This document shows, in pieces, positions 1-8,042 of a DNA stretch of 22,461 nt (position 1 is its first letter; every line of letters starts with the position of its first letter). Location of the stretch: contig JAZLGF010000033.1 in assembly GCA_045616165.1 (NCBI GenBank), forward strand, positions 1-22,461. The letters run 5' to 3'. Origin of the DNA: RGIG5612 sp045616165 (GTDB lineage: Bacteria > Bacillota > Clostridia > Lachnospirales > Lachnospiraceae). A program made the translations under genes and the position numbers. The notes beneath the pieces are model-generated. The model saw only the letters and a list, made by a program, of their open reading frames with translations. It searched no databases and had not been told where the DNA came from.

Positions 1-18
1 GGAAAATCTATACTCAAA

Positions 19-66
19 GCCTAAAAAGTTTCCCAATATAGAGACACTAATCTCATATATTGGGAA
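19..66 (-). terminator. Probable terminator after rsmA operon
   Basis: An 11-base arm at 30-40 pairs perfectly with 56-66, and GAGA (41-44) pairs with TCTC (51-54), leaving one bulged A and a six-base loop. Read on the minus strand the stem is followed by ACTTTTTAGG, a short U-run. It is the most terminator-like element downstream of the minus-strand metG-tatD-rsmA genes, though it lies about 190 bases beyond the rsmA stop codon. Confidence 0.6.
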
Positions 67-252
67 GCCCAATAAAACAAGGCAGCGGGCGGACGAAATG
101 TACTGGCGAACGAAAATCAGCTGCCGTAAGAAGCAAGGCGCGAGCTCCTTCTTAAGCTCAGGCGCCGCGAGCTTCGCGTTTCAATCTTTTAGAGAGCGAG
201 TGGAGCCATGTGGCTCGTTATCGGCGAGTTGGAACCCGAGCCAGGTGCAAAT
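67..252. repeat. Hairpin-rich non-coding spacer
   Basis: No supportable gene is seen here. The stretch is more G+C-rich than the flanking genes and packed with short inverted repeats: GGCAGC (81-86) with GCTGCC (120-125); GGCGC-GAGCT with AGCTC-AG-GCGCC around 136-166; CGCGA-GCT-TCGCG around 166-178; and GAGCC-ATGT-GGCTC around 203-216. It resembles the other palindrome-rich spacers of this window (17888-18029, 21779-21902, 22037-22158) in style but not in exact sequence. Confidence 0.5.
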
Positions 253-1116
253 TTAGAAGTCGTGTTCGATTAGGCGGCGGGTTAGCTCGGCGTAGTTTTC
301 GAGCGTGAGTGCTTCGCCTCGGACGTTTACTGAAAAGTGCATCTTTCGAAGAGCCATTGCTATATCGTATTTGTCGTAATCTATGTTAGCTGCATTTCCG
401 AGCGCGTTCACCATTGTCTTTCTTCGTTGATTAAATGCTGCACGAATTATCTTGAACATTTTATCTGGGTTTGGAACATGTACCGGGCGCTCGCCTGGCT
501 TATAAATATCAAGCTTTATAACCGTAGAGTCTACGTTTGGTTTTGGGATAAAACAGTTTTTAGAAACTGTAAATAAAATCTCTGGATTTGAATAATACTG
601 AACCGCAAGACTAAGTGCGCCGTATGATTTTGTGCCTGGACCGTCTTTCATGCGATTAGCTACTTCTTTTTGTACCATTACAGTGATGCTGTTAATATTA
701 ATTTCTTTTTCAAGTAATTCCATAACGATTGGGGTTGTGATGTAGTATGGTAAATTTGCGACTACCTTTATTCCCTCTGGCACATCCTTTGCCAAAGAAG
801 CGATATCGACCTTTAAGATATCATCATTAATAAGTTCGAGATTATCGTACTCTTTTAATGTGTCTTTCAAAATTGGAATAAGCATTTTATCGACTTCAAC
901 AGCGATGACTTTTTTTGCAGCCTCACAAAGATAAGATGTAAGCGCACCCATGCCCGGGCCAATTTCTAAAACAGTATCTTCTTTTGTTATGCCGGCACCA
1001 CTTACTATTGATTCTAAAATATTTGAATCAATAAGAAAGTTTTGGCCATATTTTTTCTGGATTGAAAAGTCATATTTTTTTATTAATTCTAAAGTTTTGT
1101 TTGGAGTGTTTCCCAT
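253..1116 (-). CDS. rsmA: 16S rRNA (adenine1518/1519-N6)-dimethyltransferase RsmA/KsgA
   Basis: This SAM-dependent enzyme dimethylates two adjacent adenines in the 3'-terminal helix of 16S rRNA late in 30S assembly. The 287-residue length is normal for the family. Residues 19-30 carry the characteristic QKKYGQNFLID opening; EIGPGMG at 51-57 is the SAM-binding glycine loop; NLPYY at 121-125 is the catalytic motif IV of adenine-N6 methylases; the C-terminal part has the family's FNQRRKT stretch. The ATG at 1116 is preceded by AAAGGAG at good spacing. The gene overlaps the 3' end of tatD by 28 bases, so the two are probably translated from one transcript with metG. Confidence 0.97.
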   Translation of the reverse strand: MGNTPNKTLELIKKYDFSIQKKYGQNFLIDSNILESIVSGAGITKEDTVLEIGPGMGALTSYLCEAAKKVIAVEVDKMLIPILKDTLKEYDNLELINDDILKVDIASLAKDVPEGIKVVANLPYYITTPIVMELLEKEININSITVMVQKEVANRMKDGPGTKSYGALSLAVQYYSNPEILFTVSKNCFIPKPNVDSTVIKLDIYKPGERPVHVPNPDKMFKIIRAAFNQRRKTMVNALGNAANIDYDKYDIAMALRKMHFSVNVRGEALTLENYAELTRRLIEHDF

Positions 1117-1904
1117 TTTGGCTCCTTTGTGATGGAAATTCTATACATTCTCTTTGCATTTTCAGAAGTAATTCGTCTTACTTCGTCTTCATCAATATTT
1201 TTAATTTCAGCAATTTTACTTACGACATATTTTATCATCGTCGAATCATTTCGCGCGCCGCGGAATGGATCCGGTGCAAGGTATGGGCAATCCGTTTCAA
1301 GCAAAATTCTATCCATAGGCATCATCTCAACTACTTCGCGAAGCTTTCGCGAATTCTTGAAAGTAAGCACGCCGCCTATACCAATATAAAATCCCATGTC
1401 TAAATAAATTTTTGCCATTTCTTCTTCGTAGGAGAAGCAATGAATTACACCACCAACATCTTTCGCAGAAGTTTCTTTTATAATATCTAAAGTATCGGCT
1501 GCTGCCTCTCTGCTATGCACAATAATAGGAAGATCATGCTTCTTTGCCAATTCGATTTGCTTTACGAACCATTCCTTTTGCAAATCTTTTTTTGTATCTT
1601 CATAGTGATAGTCTAATCCGATTTCGCCAACAGCTTTAACTTTTCTATGCCCAAGAGAATTCTCGATATAAGCAAAATCTTCATCTGTGAGTTCATAAAC
1701 TTCTGATGGATGAACGCCTACTGACGCATAAATAAAATCGAACGTTTCTGCAAGTGCAATAGAATTTTTTATTTCATCTGCTCTTGCCGATACATTCATT
1801 ACATATTCAACGCCATTATCATAAAGACCGAGAAGCAAAGCCTTTCGGTCTTTATCAAATGCATGATCATCATAATGTGCATGTGTGTCAAAAATTTTAT
1901 GCAT
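1089..1904 (-). CDS. tatD: TatD family metal-dependent deoxyribonuclease
   Basis: TatD proteins are cytosolic TIM-barrel hydrolases with Mg-dependent 3'-5' exonuclease activity on DNA and RNA. Metal ligands are visible in order: DTHAHYDD at the N-terminus (HxH), GEIGLDYHYE (Glu), IIVHSREA (His), GVIHCFSY (His) and LLETDCPYL (Asp). I start it at the ATG at 1904, giving 271 residues, because AGGAG lies five bases upstream and the HxH motif normally follows the start closely; an in-frame ATG at 1928 would add eight residues with no ribosome site. It sits 29 bases after metG and overlaps rsmA. The metG-tatD-rsmA order is a common Firmicutes arrangement. Confidence 0.95.
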   Translation of the reverse strand: MHKIFDTHAHYDDHAFDKDRKALLLGLYDNGVEYVMNVSARADEIKNSIALAETFDFIYASVGVHPSEVYELTDEDFAYIENSLGHRKVKAVGEIGLDYHYEDTKKDLQKEWFVKQIELAKKHDLPIIVHSREAAADTLDIIKETSAKDVGGVIHCFSYEEEMAKIYLDMGFYIGIGGVLTFKNSRKLREVVEMMPMDRILLETDCPYLAPDPFRGARNDSTMIKYVVSKIAEIKNIDEDEVRRITSENAKRMYRISITKEPKWETLQTKL

Positions 1905-1933
1905 GTTTTCTCCTGTGAAAAGGTGCACGTCTT

Positions 1934-3502
1934 TTAGTTCAACTGGTCAACCTGTTCTAAAACTTCATCAAGTTTTAAGCGGGCAAATAAGATTTCCGGA
2001 GCATCAGTAACTTTTTGTCCTGATGGATAAAGTCCGAATTTATCCATGTCTTCGAAAGCTCTTTCGTTTGTATTAAGCTGAGCAAAAATCTTATCTGCTG
2101 TTTCAGGCATAAAAGGTTTAACAAGGCTTGCGCCGATAGTTATACCTTCAATCAAATTATAAAGAACTGTTGAAAGCCTATCTTGGTTATTCACATCTTT
2201 AGCAAGAACCCATGGCTCAGTCTCATCAATATATTTATTGCAACGCTTAAAGAGATTCCAAATCTCGCTTATTGCGTCCGCAACATGAAGTGAACTCATC
2301 TTTTCAACAGCTTTATCACGAGTAGATGTAATCACTTGCTTAAAGTCGTTATCAACATCTCCAACAACGCCCTTATCGCAAACTACTCCGTCAAAATATT
2401 TATTTGACATAGAAATTGTTCTGTTAACTAAGTTGCCTAGTGTGTTTGCAAGGTCGGAGTTAACACGTTCAACCATAAGTTCCCATGTGATAGTACCATC
2501 GTTTTCAAACGGCATCTCATGCATTACAAAATATCTAACAGCGTCAACGCCAAATAATTTTACTAAGTCATCCGCATAAATTACATTACCTTTAGACTTA
2601 CTCATCTTTCCTTCGCCAAGTAAGAGCCATGGATGGCCAAAGATTTGTTTAGGAAGTTCGATTCCAAGTGCCATAAGCATAATCGGCCAATAAATAGTAT
2701 GGAAACGTAAAATATCTTTTCCGATTAAGTGTAAGTTGGCTGGCCAATATTTCTCAAAAAGTTCTCCGCTATTTCCATCTGCATCAAAGTCTAATCCTGT
2801 GATGTAGTTTGAAAGTGCATCAATCCATACGTAAACAACATGATCCGGATCAAAATCTACCGGAATTCCCCACTTAAATGATGTTCTTGAAACACAAAGG
2901 TCTTGAAGTCCTGGTTTAAGGAAGTTATTCATCATTTCGTTTTTACGTGATTCTGGCTGGATGAACTCTGGATGAGTTTCAATATGCTCTATTAATCTAT
3001 CAGCATATTTGCTCATCTTAAAGAAGTACGCTTCTTCTTTTGCTGGATGAACTTCCATTCCACAATCCGGGCATACGCCGTCTTTTATCTGGCTTTCTGT
3101 ATAGAATGCTTCACATTCTTTGCAATACATGCCTTCGTATGAGCCTTTATATATATCGCCTTGTTCATAAAGCTTCTTAAAAATCTTTTGAATCTGTATT
3201 TCATGATCAGAATCTGTTGTACGAATAAAGCGATCATATGATGTATTCATTAAATCCCATATACGCTTAACTTCGCCTGCTGTTTTATCAACAAACTCTT
3301 TTGGTTCAAGTCCTGCTGCCTTAGCCTTATCTTCGATTTTCTGGCCATGTTCATCTGTTCCTGTTTGGAATCTTACGTCATAGCCTTCCATTCTTCTAAA
3401 TCGAGCGATAGCATCGGCTAAAATTATTTCATATGTATTTCCGATATGTGGCTTTCCTGATGTATAGGCTATGGCCGTTGTAATGTAATAAGGTTTTTTC
3501 AT
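1934..3502 (-). CDS. metG: Methionyl-tRNA synthetase (short form)
   Basis: A class I aminoacyl-tRNA synthetase that charges tRNA-Met. HIGN is at residues 19-22, and KMSKSKGN, the ATP-binding loop, is near residue 300. The connective peptide contains a four-cysteine zinc knuckle (C-x2-C and C-x2-C around MYCKEC and VCPDCG), so it is the zinc-binding type. At 522 residues it stops after the anticodon-binding helical domain and lacks the C-terminal EMAP/Trbp111-like tRNA-binding domain found in the roughly 660-residue Bacillus enzyme. The ATG at 3502 has AGAGGAAG upstream. It is the first gene of the metG-tatD-rsmA unit and is divergent from the envelope cassette. Confidence 0.97.
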   Translation of the reverse strand: MKKPYYITTAIAYTSGKPHIGNTYEIILADAIARFRRMEGYDVRFQTGTDEHGQKIEDKAKAAGLEPKEFVDKTAGEVKRIWDLMNTSYDRFIRTTDSDHEIQIQKIFKKLYEQGDIYKGSYEGMYCKECEAFYTESQIKDGVCPDCGMEVHPAKEEAYFFKMSKYADRLIEHIETHPEFIQPESRKNEMMNNFLKPGLQDLCVSRTSFKWGIPVDFDPDHVVYVWIDALSNYITGLDFDADGNSGELFEKYWPANLHLIGKDILRFHTIYWPIMLMALGIELPKQIFGHPWLLLGEGKMSKSKGNVIYADDLVKLFGVDAVRYFVMHEMPFENDGTITWELMVERVNSDLANTLGNLVNRTISMSNKYFDGVVCDKGVVGDVDNDFKQVITSTRDKAVEKMSSLHVADAISEIWNLFKRCNKYIDETEPWVLAKDVNNQDRLSTVLYNLIEGITIGASLVKPFMPETADKIFAQLNTNERAFEDMDKFGLYPSGQKVTDAPEILFARLKLDEVLEQVDQLN

Positions 3503-3516
3503 TTCTTCCTCTTTCT

Positions 3517-3546
3517 TTCAAAGCAAATGGGCTTTGAAGTTTTTTT
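3517..3546 (+). terminator. Hairpin with U-run in metG leader, facing plus strand
   Basis: TTCAAAGC (3517-3524) pairs perfectly with GCTTTGAA (3531-3538) around a six-base loop. On the plus strand it is followed by GTTTTTTT, so it has the form of an intrinsic terminator facing the envelope cassette. No plus-strand gene lies upstream, so it may stop antisense transcripts of metG. On the minus strand the same hairpin is in the metG 5' leader, without a U-run. Confidence 0.5.
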
Positions 3547-3570
3547 GCTGTTTTATTCTATCATATTTCG

Positions 3571-3599
3571 TTGAATTTTTTAACTTAAAATCATATAAT
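3571..3599 (+). promoter_or_regulatory. Sigma-A-type promoter of the envelope acylation cassette
   Basis: A -35 TTGAAT (3571-3576) is separated by exactly 17 bases from a consensus -10 TATAAT (3594-3599). The expected start of transcription, six to seven bases downstream, coincides with the ATG at 3606, and no Shine-Dalgarno sequence is present, so the mRNA is predicted to be leaderless. A weaker minus-strand -10 (TAGAAT, complement of 3555-3560) may serve metG from the same region. Confidence 0.7.
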
Positions 3600-3605
3600 A
3601 ATCAT

Positions 3606-4991
3606 ATGAAGAAACTCGCTAAACACAAAAAATTTATTATTATTGTAATTGTTGTAATTATTATCTTGTCGATGCTTGTAATGTGTATACCAAGTCTTAC
3701 ATCTCCGACAGATTCTTCTTCAAAATCAAGCACCAAGCAAAGCTTGGCGCTTTCTTATATTAAGCAGGCAGAAGGTATCGATATTTCTCCCATCGAAAAC
3801 AAAATTTTCGAGAATAATCGTGAACAATTAATCTATGCTGATGAAATTTCGCAAGAAAAACTTTTTCCAAAATTAAGTGCTCTTAGAACTGCAATCATAG
3901 GTGATGCTAGAGCTTATGGCTTTAATGCTTTTGGGTTTATGGACTCATCAAATGTTTTTGCAGATACTAGCTGGACTATCGATAAAATTCCTAACATTCT
4001 TTCACAACTTAAATCACTTAATCCTCGAAACGTTGTTGTTTCAACAGGTCTTAACGAATTACCTTACAACCTTAGTGAATCAGAATTTACCGAAAGTAAC
4101 AATAAATATATTGAAACCATGAAATACTATCTAGGCCTAATTAGAGATACTCTTCCAGATGCTAATATTTATTTGACTTCTGTCGTACCTGTTTTAGATT
4201 TCGTTGTAGCTAAACATCCTAGATACGCTATTATTCCTAGTAGGAATGCTGCTCTTAAAAAATTTTGCAGTGCCGAAGGTTATACATATATAAACATGGA
4301 GCCTACGACAAAGGCAAATTCTAATCTTTATAGCACCGACGGCATGTATCTTCAACCTGACTTTTACCCAATTTGGGGAAGGCTTATCTTAAATGCTGTT
4401 ACCGAAAAAGAAGGTGGCGGAAGCGTTGATGCAATGAGCGATGACCAGGTATGGGCAATGCTTGAAAAATTAGGTGTTGTAATTTCTGGTGACTCTAGAG
4501 GCGCAGAATTTTCTGCTTTTGGTTTTTATCCTCTATACCTTAACTTCTCTGGCTATAGCAAAACTATTTATAATATCCCGGAAATCTATGACAGGGTTGC
4601 TTCTGCCAAACCTAGAATTTTGCTTCTTTGCTACGGAGTTAATGATCTTGGTCTTTATAGCGGATTTGGCGTTGAAAAATATATGAGTGATTTACATAAT
4701 TTTGTAAATAAACTTAAGGAAATTTCTCCAAACACAATAATTTATGTTAATTCAATACCTCCTTCACTTGCTTCAGAATATGAAAGAGCTCCGAGTTGGG
4801 CCCTTGCCTATCCATGGAATGAATATAACGAAGCTTATTGCATAGAGCATGGTATTAACTATATAAACACAACTGAGATTTGTGATGCTCACCAGGATTT
4901 ATATCGTGGTGATGGCGTACACTTTAAACCGGACTTCTACCCTATTTGGGCGAGAACTATATTAAAAGAAATTTTGAAACATGAACATTAA
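3606..4991 (+). CDS. Membrane-anchored protein with two tandem SGNH-hydrolase domains, first one degenerate
   Basis: SGNH/GDSL enzymes hydrolyse or transfer acyl esters. From the ATG at 3606 the protein has 461 residues: a basic start, one hydrophobic anchor (about residues 10-30), a Ser/Thr-rich linker, then two related domains. Domain 2 has intact motifs: GDSR at 295-298, GVND at 344-347, DGVHF at 436-440. Domain 1 aligns with it but reads GDAR at 99-102 (Ser to Ala), GLNE at 148-151 and DGMY at 245-248 (His to Tyr), so it should be catalytically dead. Both domains end in a similar PDFYPIW segment, pointing to internal duplication. The next gene overlaps its end by 11 bases. The likely role is extracytoplasmic O-acyl handling of a surface polymer; the substrate is unknown. 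Confidence 0.85.
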   Translation: MKKLAKHKKFIIIVIVVIIILSMLVMCIPSLTSPTDSSSKSSTKQSLALSYIKQAEGIDISPIENKIFENNREQLIYADEISQEKLFPKLSALRTAIIGDARAYGFNAFGFMDSSNVFADTSWTIDKIPNILSQLKSLNPRNVVVSTGLNELPYNLSESEFTESNNKYIETMKYYLGLIRDTLPDANIYLTSVVPVLDFVVAKHPRYAIIPSRNAALKKFCSAEGYTYINMEPTTKANSNLYSTDGMYLQPDFYPIWGRLILNAVTEKEGGGSVDAMSDDQVWAMLEKLGVVISGDSRGAEFSAFGFYPLYLNFSGYSKTIYNIPEIYDRVASAKPRILLLCYGVNDLGLYSGFGVEKYMSDLHNFVNKLKEISPNTIIYVNSIPPSLASEYERAPSWALAYPWNEYNEAYCIEHGINYINTTEICDAHQDLYRGDGVHFKPDFYPIWARTILKEILKHEH

Positions 4992-5466
4992 GAATTTTAT
5001 TTTTACAATTATAAGAATTGTTCTCGTAGTAGCTTTAATTTTCGCTATTGTATTTTTCGTGTTTAGAAAACCTCCTAAGAGTGATACGCCGTTTAGTGAA
5101 GTTAAAAACGCCGTTACGAAAGTAATTGAGACTGAAAACATGGAAGAAAATACCGAGCGTTTCATAAAAAAATATTTCGGACTTAATGCTAATGATTTTG
5201 ACGGCGTACTTATCTATACCCCTACAACAAGTATGGATGCTGAAGAAGTTTTGTTAATCAAATTGAAAGATGATTCTCAGGAAGAAGAAATTAAAAAAGC
5301 GATTGAAGCTAGAGTTGACGCTAAGCTACAAGCTTTCAAGGGATACGCCCCAGAGCAATATGATCTTTCTGAAAAATATATATTAGATATTTCAAGTGGC
5401 TATATTCTCTATGTTGTTGGCCCTGATGCTCAAAAAATAGACGAAGCTTTTAAGAAAGCACTTTAA
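4981..5466 (+). CDS. DUF4358-type membrane-anchored protein
   Basis: A 161-residue protein with a single N-terminal hydrophobic helix (about residues 5-27) and a soluble, probably extracytoplasmic domain. The domain is rich in acidic and lysine residues, and the pattern (a KYFGLN segment, then a DAEEVLLIKL strand, an EEIKKAIEARVDAKLQ helix, and a YILYVVGPDA strand near the end) matches my memory of DUF4358, a family often found beside MBOAT acyltransferases in Lachnospiraceae. No catalytic motif is apparent. Its start overlaps the preceding gene by 11 bases with only a weak ribosome site, suggesting translational coupling. It may be an accessory or scaffold subunit of the acylation system; this role is inferred from position only. 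Confidence 0.75.
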   Translation: MNIKNFIFTIIRIVLVVALIFAIVFFVFRKPPKSDTPFSEVKNAVTKVIETENMEENTERFIKKYFGLNANDFDGVLIYTPTTSMDAEEVLLIKLKDDSQEEEIKKAIEARVDAKLQAFKGYAPEQYDLSEKYILDISSGYILYVVGPDAQKIDEAFKKAL

Positions 5467-5474
5467 GGATATTT

Positions 5475-6887
5475 ATGGTTTTTAGTAGTTTATTTTTCAT
5501 TTGCATATTTTTGCCGGTTACATTAATTCTTTATTATGTTGTTCCGCGCAAAGCTAAGAACTTGGTTCTTTTAATAATGAGCCTTGTTTTTTATGCATGG
5601 GGCGAACCTGTTTACGTCCTTTTAATGATATTTAGCATCGTTTTTAATTATTTATCCGCTCGAAGCATTTCATATTACGGCGAGTTTGAAATGAAAGTTC
5701 GCAAAACATTTGCTTTCGTAATTAACATTATTGTTAACCTCGGCGTTTTATGTTTCTTTAAATATTATGGTTTTGTAATTGAAAACATTAATGCTATTTC
5801 AGGTGCAAATATTCCTATTCACAATTTAGCACTTCCTATCGGAATTTCTTTCTATACATTCCAAACGCTTTCATACGTTATCGACGTTTATAAAAGCAAC
5901 GTTAAGGTCCAAAAAAACATTATTAATTTTGGTGCATATATTACGATGTTTCCTCAACTTATCGCCGGACCTATCGTTCGTTATGCTGATGTCGAAACCC
6001 AACTTAATGAACGCGTTTTAGAACTTGATAAAGTCGCCGAAGGCGCTACATATTTTATCATAGGACTTGCTAAAAAAGTTTTACTTGCTAATAACGTTGG
6101 AATGCTCTTTGACCAGATTATGGCAATAAACGCTCCTTCGCGCGCAGCCCTTACTACATGGCTTGCTGTAATAGCTTTTACCTTCCAAATTTATTTTGAC
6201 TTTTCCGGATATTCTGATATGGCTATTGGTCTTGGTAAGATGCTTGGCTTTGACTTCATTGCTAACTTTAATTATCCATATATCTCCACAAGCGCAACCG
6301 AATTTTGGAGAAGATGGCACATCTCTCTTGGCACATGGTTTAGAGAATACCTTTATATACCTCTCGGTGGTAACCGCGTCGGCGCGCTAAGACATATATT
6401 AAATATTTTAATTGTTTGGGCTCTTACGGGATTTTGGCATGGTGCTTCTTGGAACTTTGTTTTATGGGGATTATATTATGCGATTCTTTTGATTTTTGAA
6501 AAATATATTTATGGAAAAGGACTTGCTAAGCTTCCTAAGATTGTCCAGTATATCTACTCTATTATTGTAACCTTATTTGGATGGCTTTTGTTCTCATCAG
6601 ATTCTTTGGCTGGTTTAGCTCAAAACTTCCAGTCCATGTTTTGCATGTTTGGTAATTCTATTGCTGATGCAGAAACTTTATATTTCTTTAAGACGAACTT
6701 AATTCTTCTTATAACATGTGGAATTTGTTCTACTCCTGTTGTAATGAAGGTATTTAATAAAATTGCTTCTAAAAAAGGAATTGGATTTAATATCATTTGC
6801 GTTTTATGTTATGCATTAATTTTCATTTTCTCTATCGCATACCTTGTAAACGCAACATATAATCCATTCTTGTATTTTAGATTTTAA
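5475..6887 (+). CDS. MBOAT family O-acyltransferase (AlgI/DltB-like)
   Basis: A polytopic membrane protein of 470 residues, the usual length for AlgI-like MBOAT proteins, which move acyl groups across the membrane for O-acylation of extracellular polymers. Seen in order: an N-terminal segment typical of the family (VFSSLFFICIFLPV), an LPIGISFYTFQ segment, FPQLIAGPIVRY, FWRRWHISLGTWFREYLYIP with His282, and GFWHGASW with His322, the invariant MBOAT histidine. AAGGAT lies four bases before the ATG. It is followed after nine bases by the DHHW protein gene, whose family supplies the polymer-side transferase in alginate-type systems. The polymer acylated here cannot be told from sequence. Confidence 0.93.
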   Translation: MVFSSLFFICIFLPVTLILYYVVPRKAKNLVLLIMSLVFYAWGEPVYVLLMIFSIVFNYLSARSISYYGEFEMKVRKTFAFVINIIVNLGVLCFFKYYGFVIENINAISGANIPIHNLALPIGISFYTFQTLSYVIDVYKSNVKVQKNIINFGAYITMFPQLIAGPIVRYADVETQLNERVLELDKVAEGATYFIIGLAKKVLLANNVGMLFDQIMAINAPSRAALTTWLAVIAFTFQIYFDFSGYSDMAIGLGKMLGFDFIANFNYPYISTSATEFWRRWHISLGTWFREYLYIPLGGNRVGALRHILNILIVWALTGFWHGASWNFVLWGLYYAILLIFEKYIYGKGLAKLPKIVQYIYSIIVTLFGWLLFSSDSLAGLAQNFQSMFCMFGNSIADAETLYFFKTNLILLITCGICSTPVVMKVFNKIASKKGIGFNIICVLCYALIFIFSIAYLVNATYNPFLYFRF

Positions 6888-6896
6888 GGAGAAATT

Positions 6897-8042
6897 TTGG
6901 ACCAACAAAACAAACGAATTTTTAAATGTGTTTTGATATTTTTTGCAGCTGTTATAGTTTTAGCAGATGTATGTCTTATCATGATGCATGATAAAACGTT
7001 TTCTGAAAACGAAAATCGTACTTTGGCTCAGTTTCCTAAGTTTAGTGTTACTTCGCTAACTTCTGGAAAATTCATGACTGATGCTGAAAGTTTTGTTGAT
7101 GATCAATTTTTCCTAAGAGATAATTGGATTTCTCTTAAATTCTTATCCGATAAATATTCAGGTCATGAAAACTTTAACGGTGTTTGGCTTGCATGCGGTA
7201 ACTATCTTTTCGAAAATCCTACAACGCCTTCTTCGTTATTCAAAGATAATGTTAAGGCCATAGAAAAGTTTGCCGAAAAAAATACATCTTACAATATCTA
7301 TATGACATTGGTCCCAAACGCTATTAGTATTCTTGATTTTATGAGGCCTTTCTATTTTCCAATTCATGACCAGCTAACCGATATTTCATACGCACAAAAA
7401 GTCCTTGAAAAGTCTATATCATTTGTTAATATATCTGACGTTCTTAAAACGCATAAATATGAAAATATTTATTATAAGAGCGATCACCATTGGACAAGCC
7501 TTGGCGCTAAGTATGCGTTTGATAGTTTAGCTAAAGTAATGGGACTTGAAAATGTAATTAACGACTATGATGTATTAAGAGCAACTGACGAATTTAGTGG
7601 AACTATGGCCGCTACTAGCGGTAATTTCAAAGTTAAAGACAATATAGACCTTTACGTTCCTAAAACTAAAGATTTTGAATACGTTGTTGAGTATACTGAT
7701 TCGCATCAAAAAAGCGCTACTATTTATAGCAGCGCCGCTTTAGATACTAAAAATAAATACGATGTTTTCTTAGGTGGAAATCATCCACTTATCAATATTA
7801 AAACTACTAACAACAACGATAAAAGTCTTGTAATCTTTAAGGATTCTTTTGCAAATGCTTTTATCCAATTTATCTTACCATACTACGAGACAATTACTAT
7901 TATTGATGCTCGTTACTTTAGTGATGACTGTAATAAAATAATAGAAAACGCCGAAACAACGGATATTCTCTTCCTTTACGGCGTTAACACTTTTGTATCA
8001 GATAATTACCTTTCTAGTGTATTGTTAGACTCAGGAAAATAA
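6897..8042 (+). CDS. DHHW family (AlgJ/AlgX-like) SGNH-type protein
   Basis: A 381-residue protein with an N-terminal signal anchor (about residues 8-26) and a long extracytoplasmic domain. The signature DHHW is at 196-199 inside YKSDHHWTSLGA, and KDSFANAF at 315-322 supplies the presumed catalytic Ser317, matching the Asp-His plus Ser arrangement of AlgJ/AlgX O-acetyltransferases. The start is a TTG at 6897 preceded at five bases by AAGGAG, which itself overlaps the stop of the MBOAT gene; no suitable ATG lies nearby. It would accept the acyl group exported by the MBOAT protein and place it on a polymer. Its last 12 bases overlap the 3' end of the convergent MoaE-like gene. Confidence 0.88.
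   Translation: MDQQNKRIFKCVLIFFAAVIVLADVCLIMMHDKTFSENENRTLAQFPKFSVTSLTSGKFMTDAESFVDDQFFLRDNWISLKFLSDKYSGHENFNGVWLACGNYLFENPTTPSSLFKDNVKAIEKFAEKNTSYNIYMTLVPNAISILDFMRPFYFPIHDQLTDISYAQKVLEKSISFVNISDVLKTHKYENIYYKSDHHWTSLGAKYAFDSLAKVMGLENVINDYDVLRATDEFSGTMAATSGNFKVKDNIDLYVPKTKDFEYVVEYTDSHQKSATIYSSAALDTKNKYDVFLGGNHPLINIKTTNNNDKSLVIFKDSFANAFIQFILPYYETITIIDARYFSDDCNKIIENAETTDILFLYGVNTFVSDNYLSSVLLDSGK

Noticed and set aside
3534..3605. An upstream TTG extending the SGNH protein by 24 residues
   Set aside because: It has no ribosome site, would overlap the terminator-like hairpin and the -35/-10 boxes, and the ATG at 3606 gives a normal signal anchor start.
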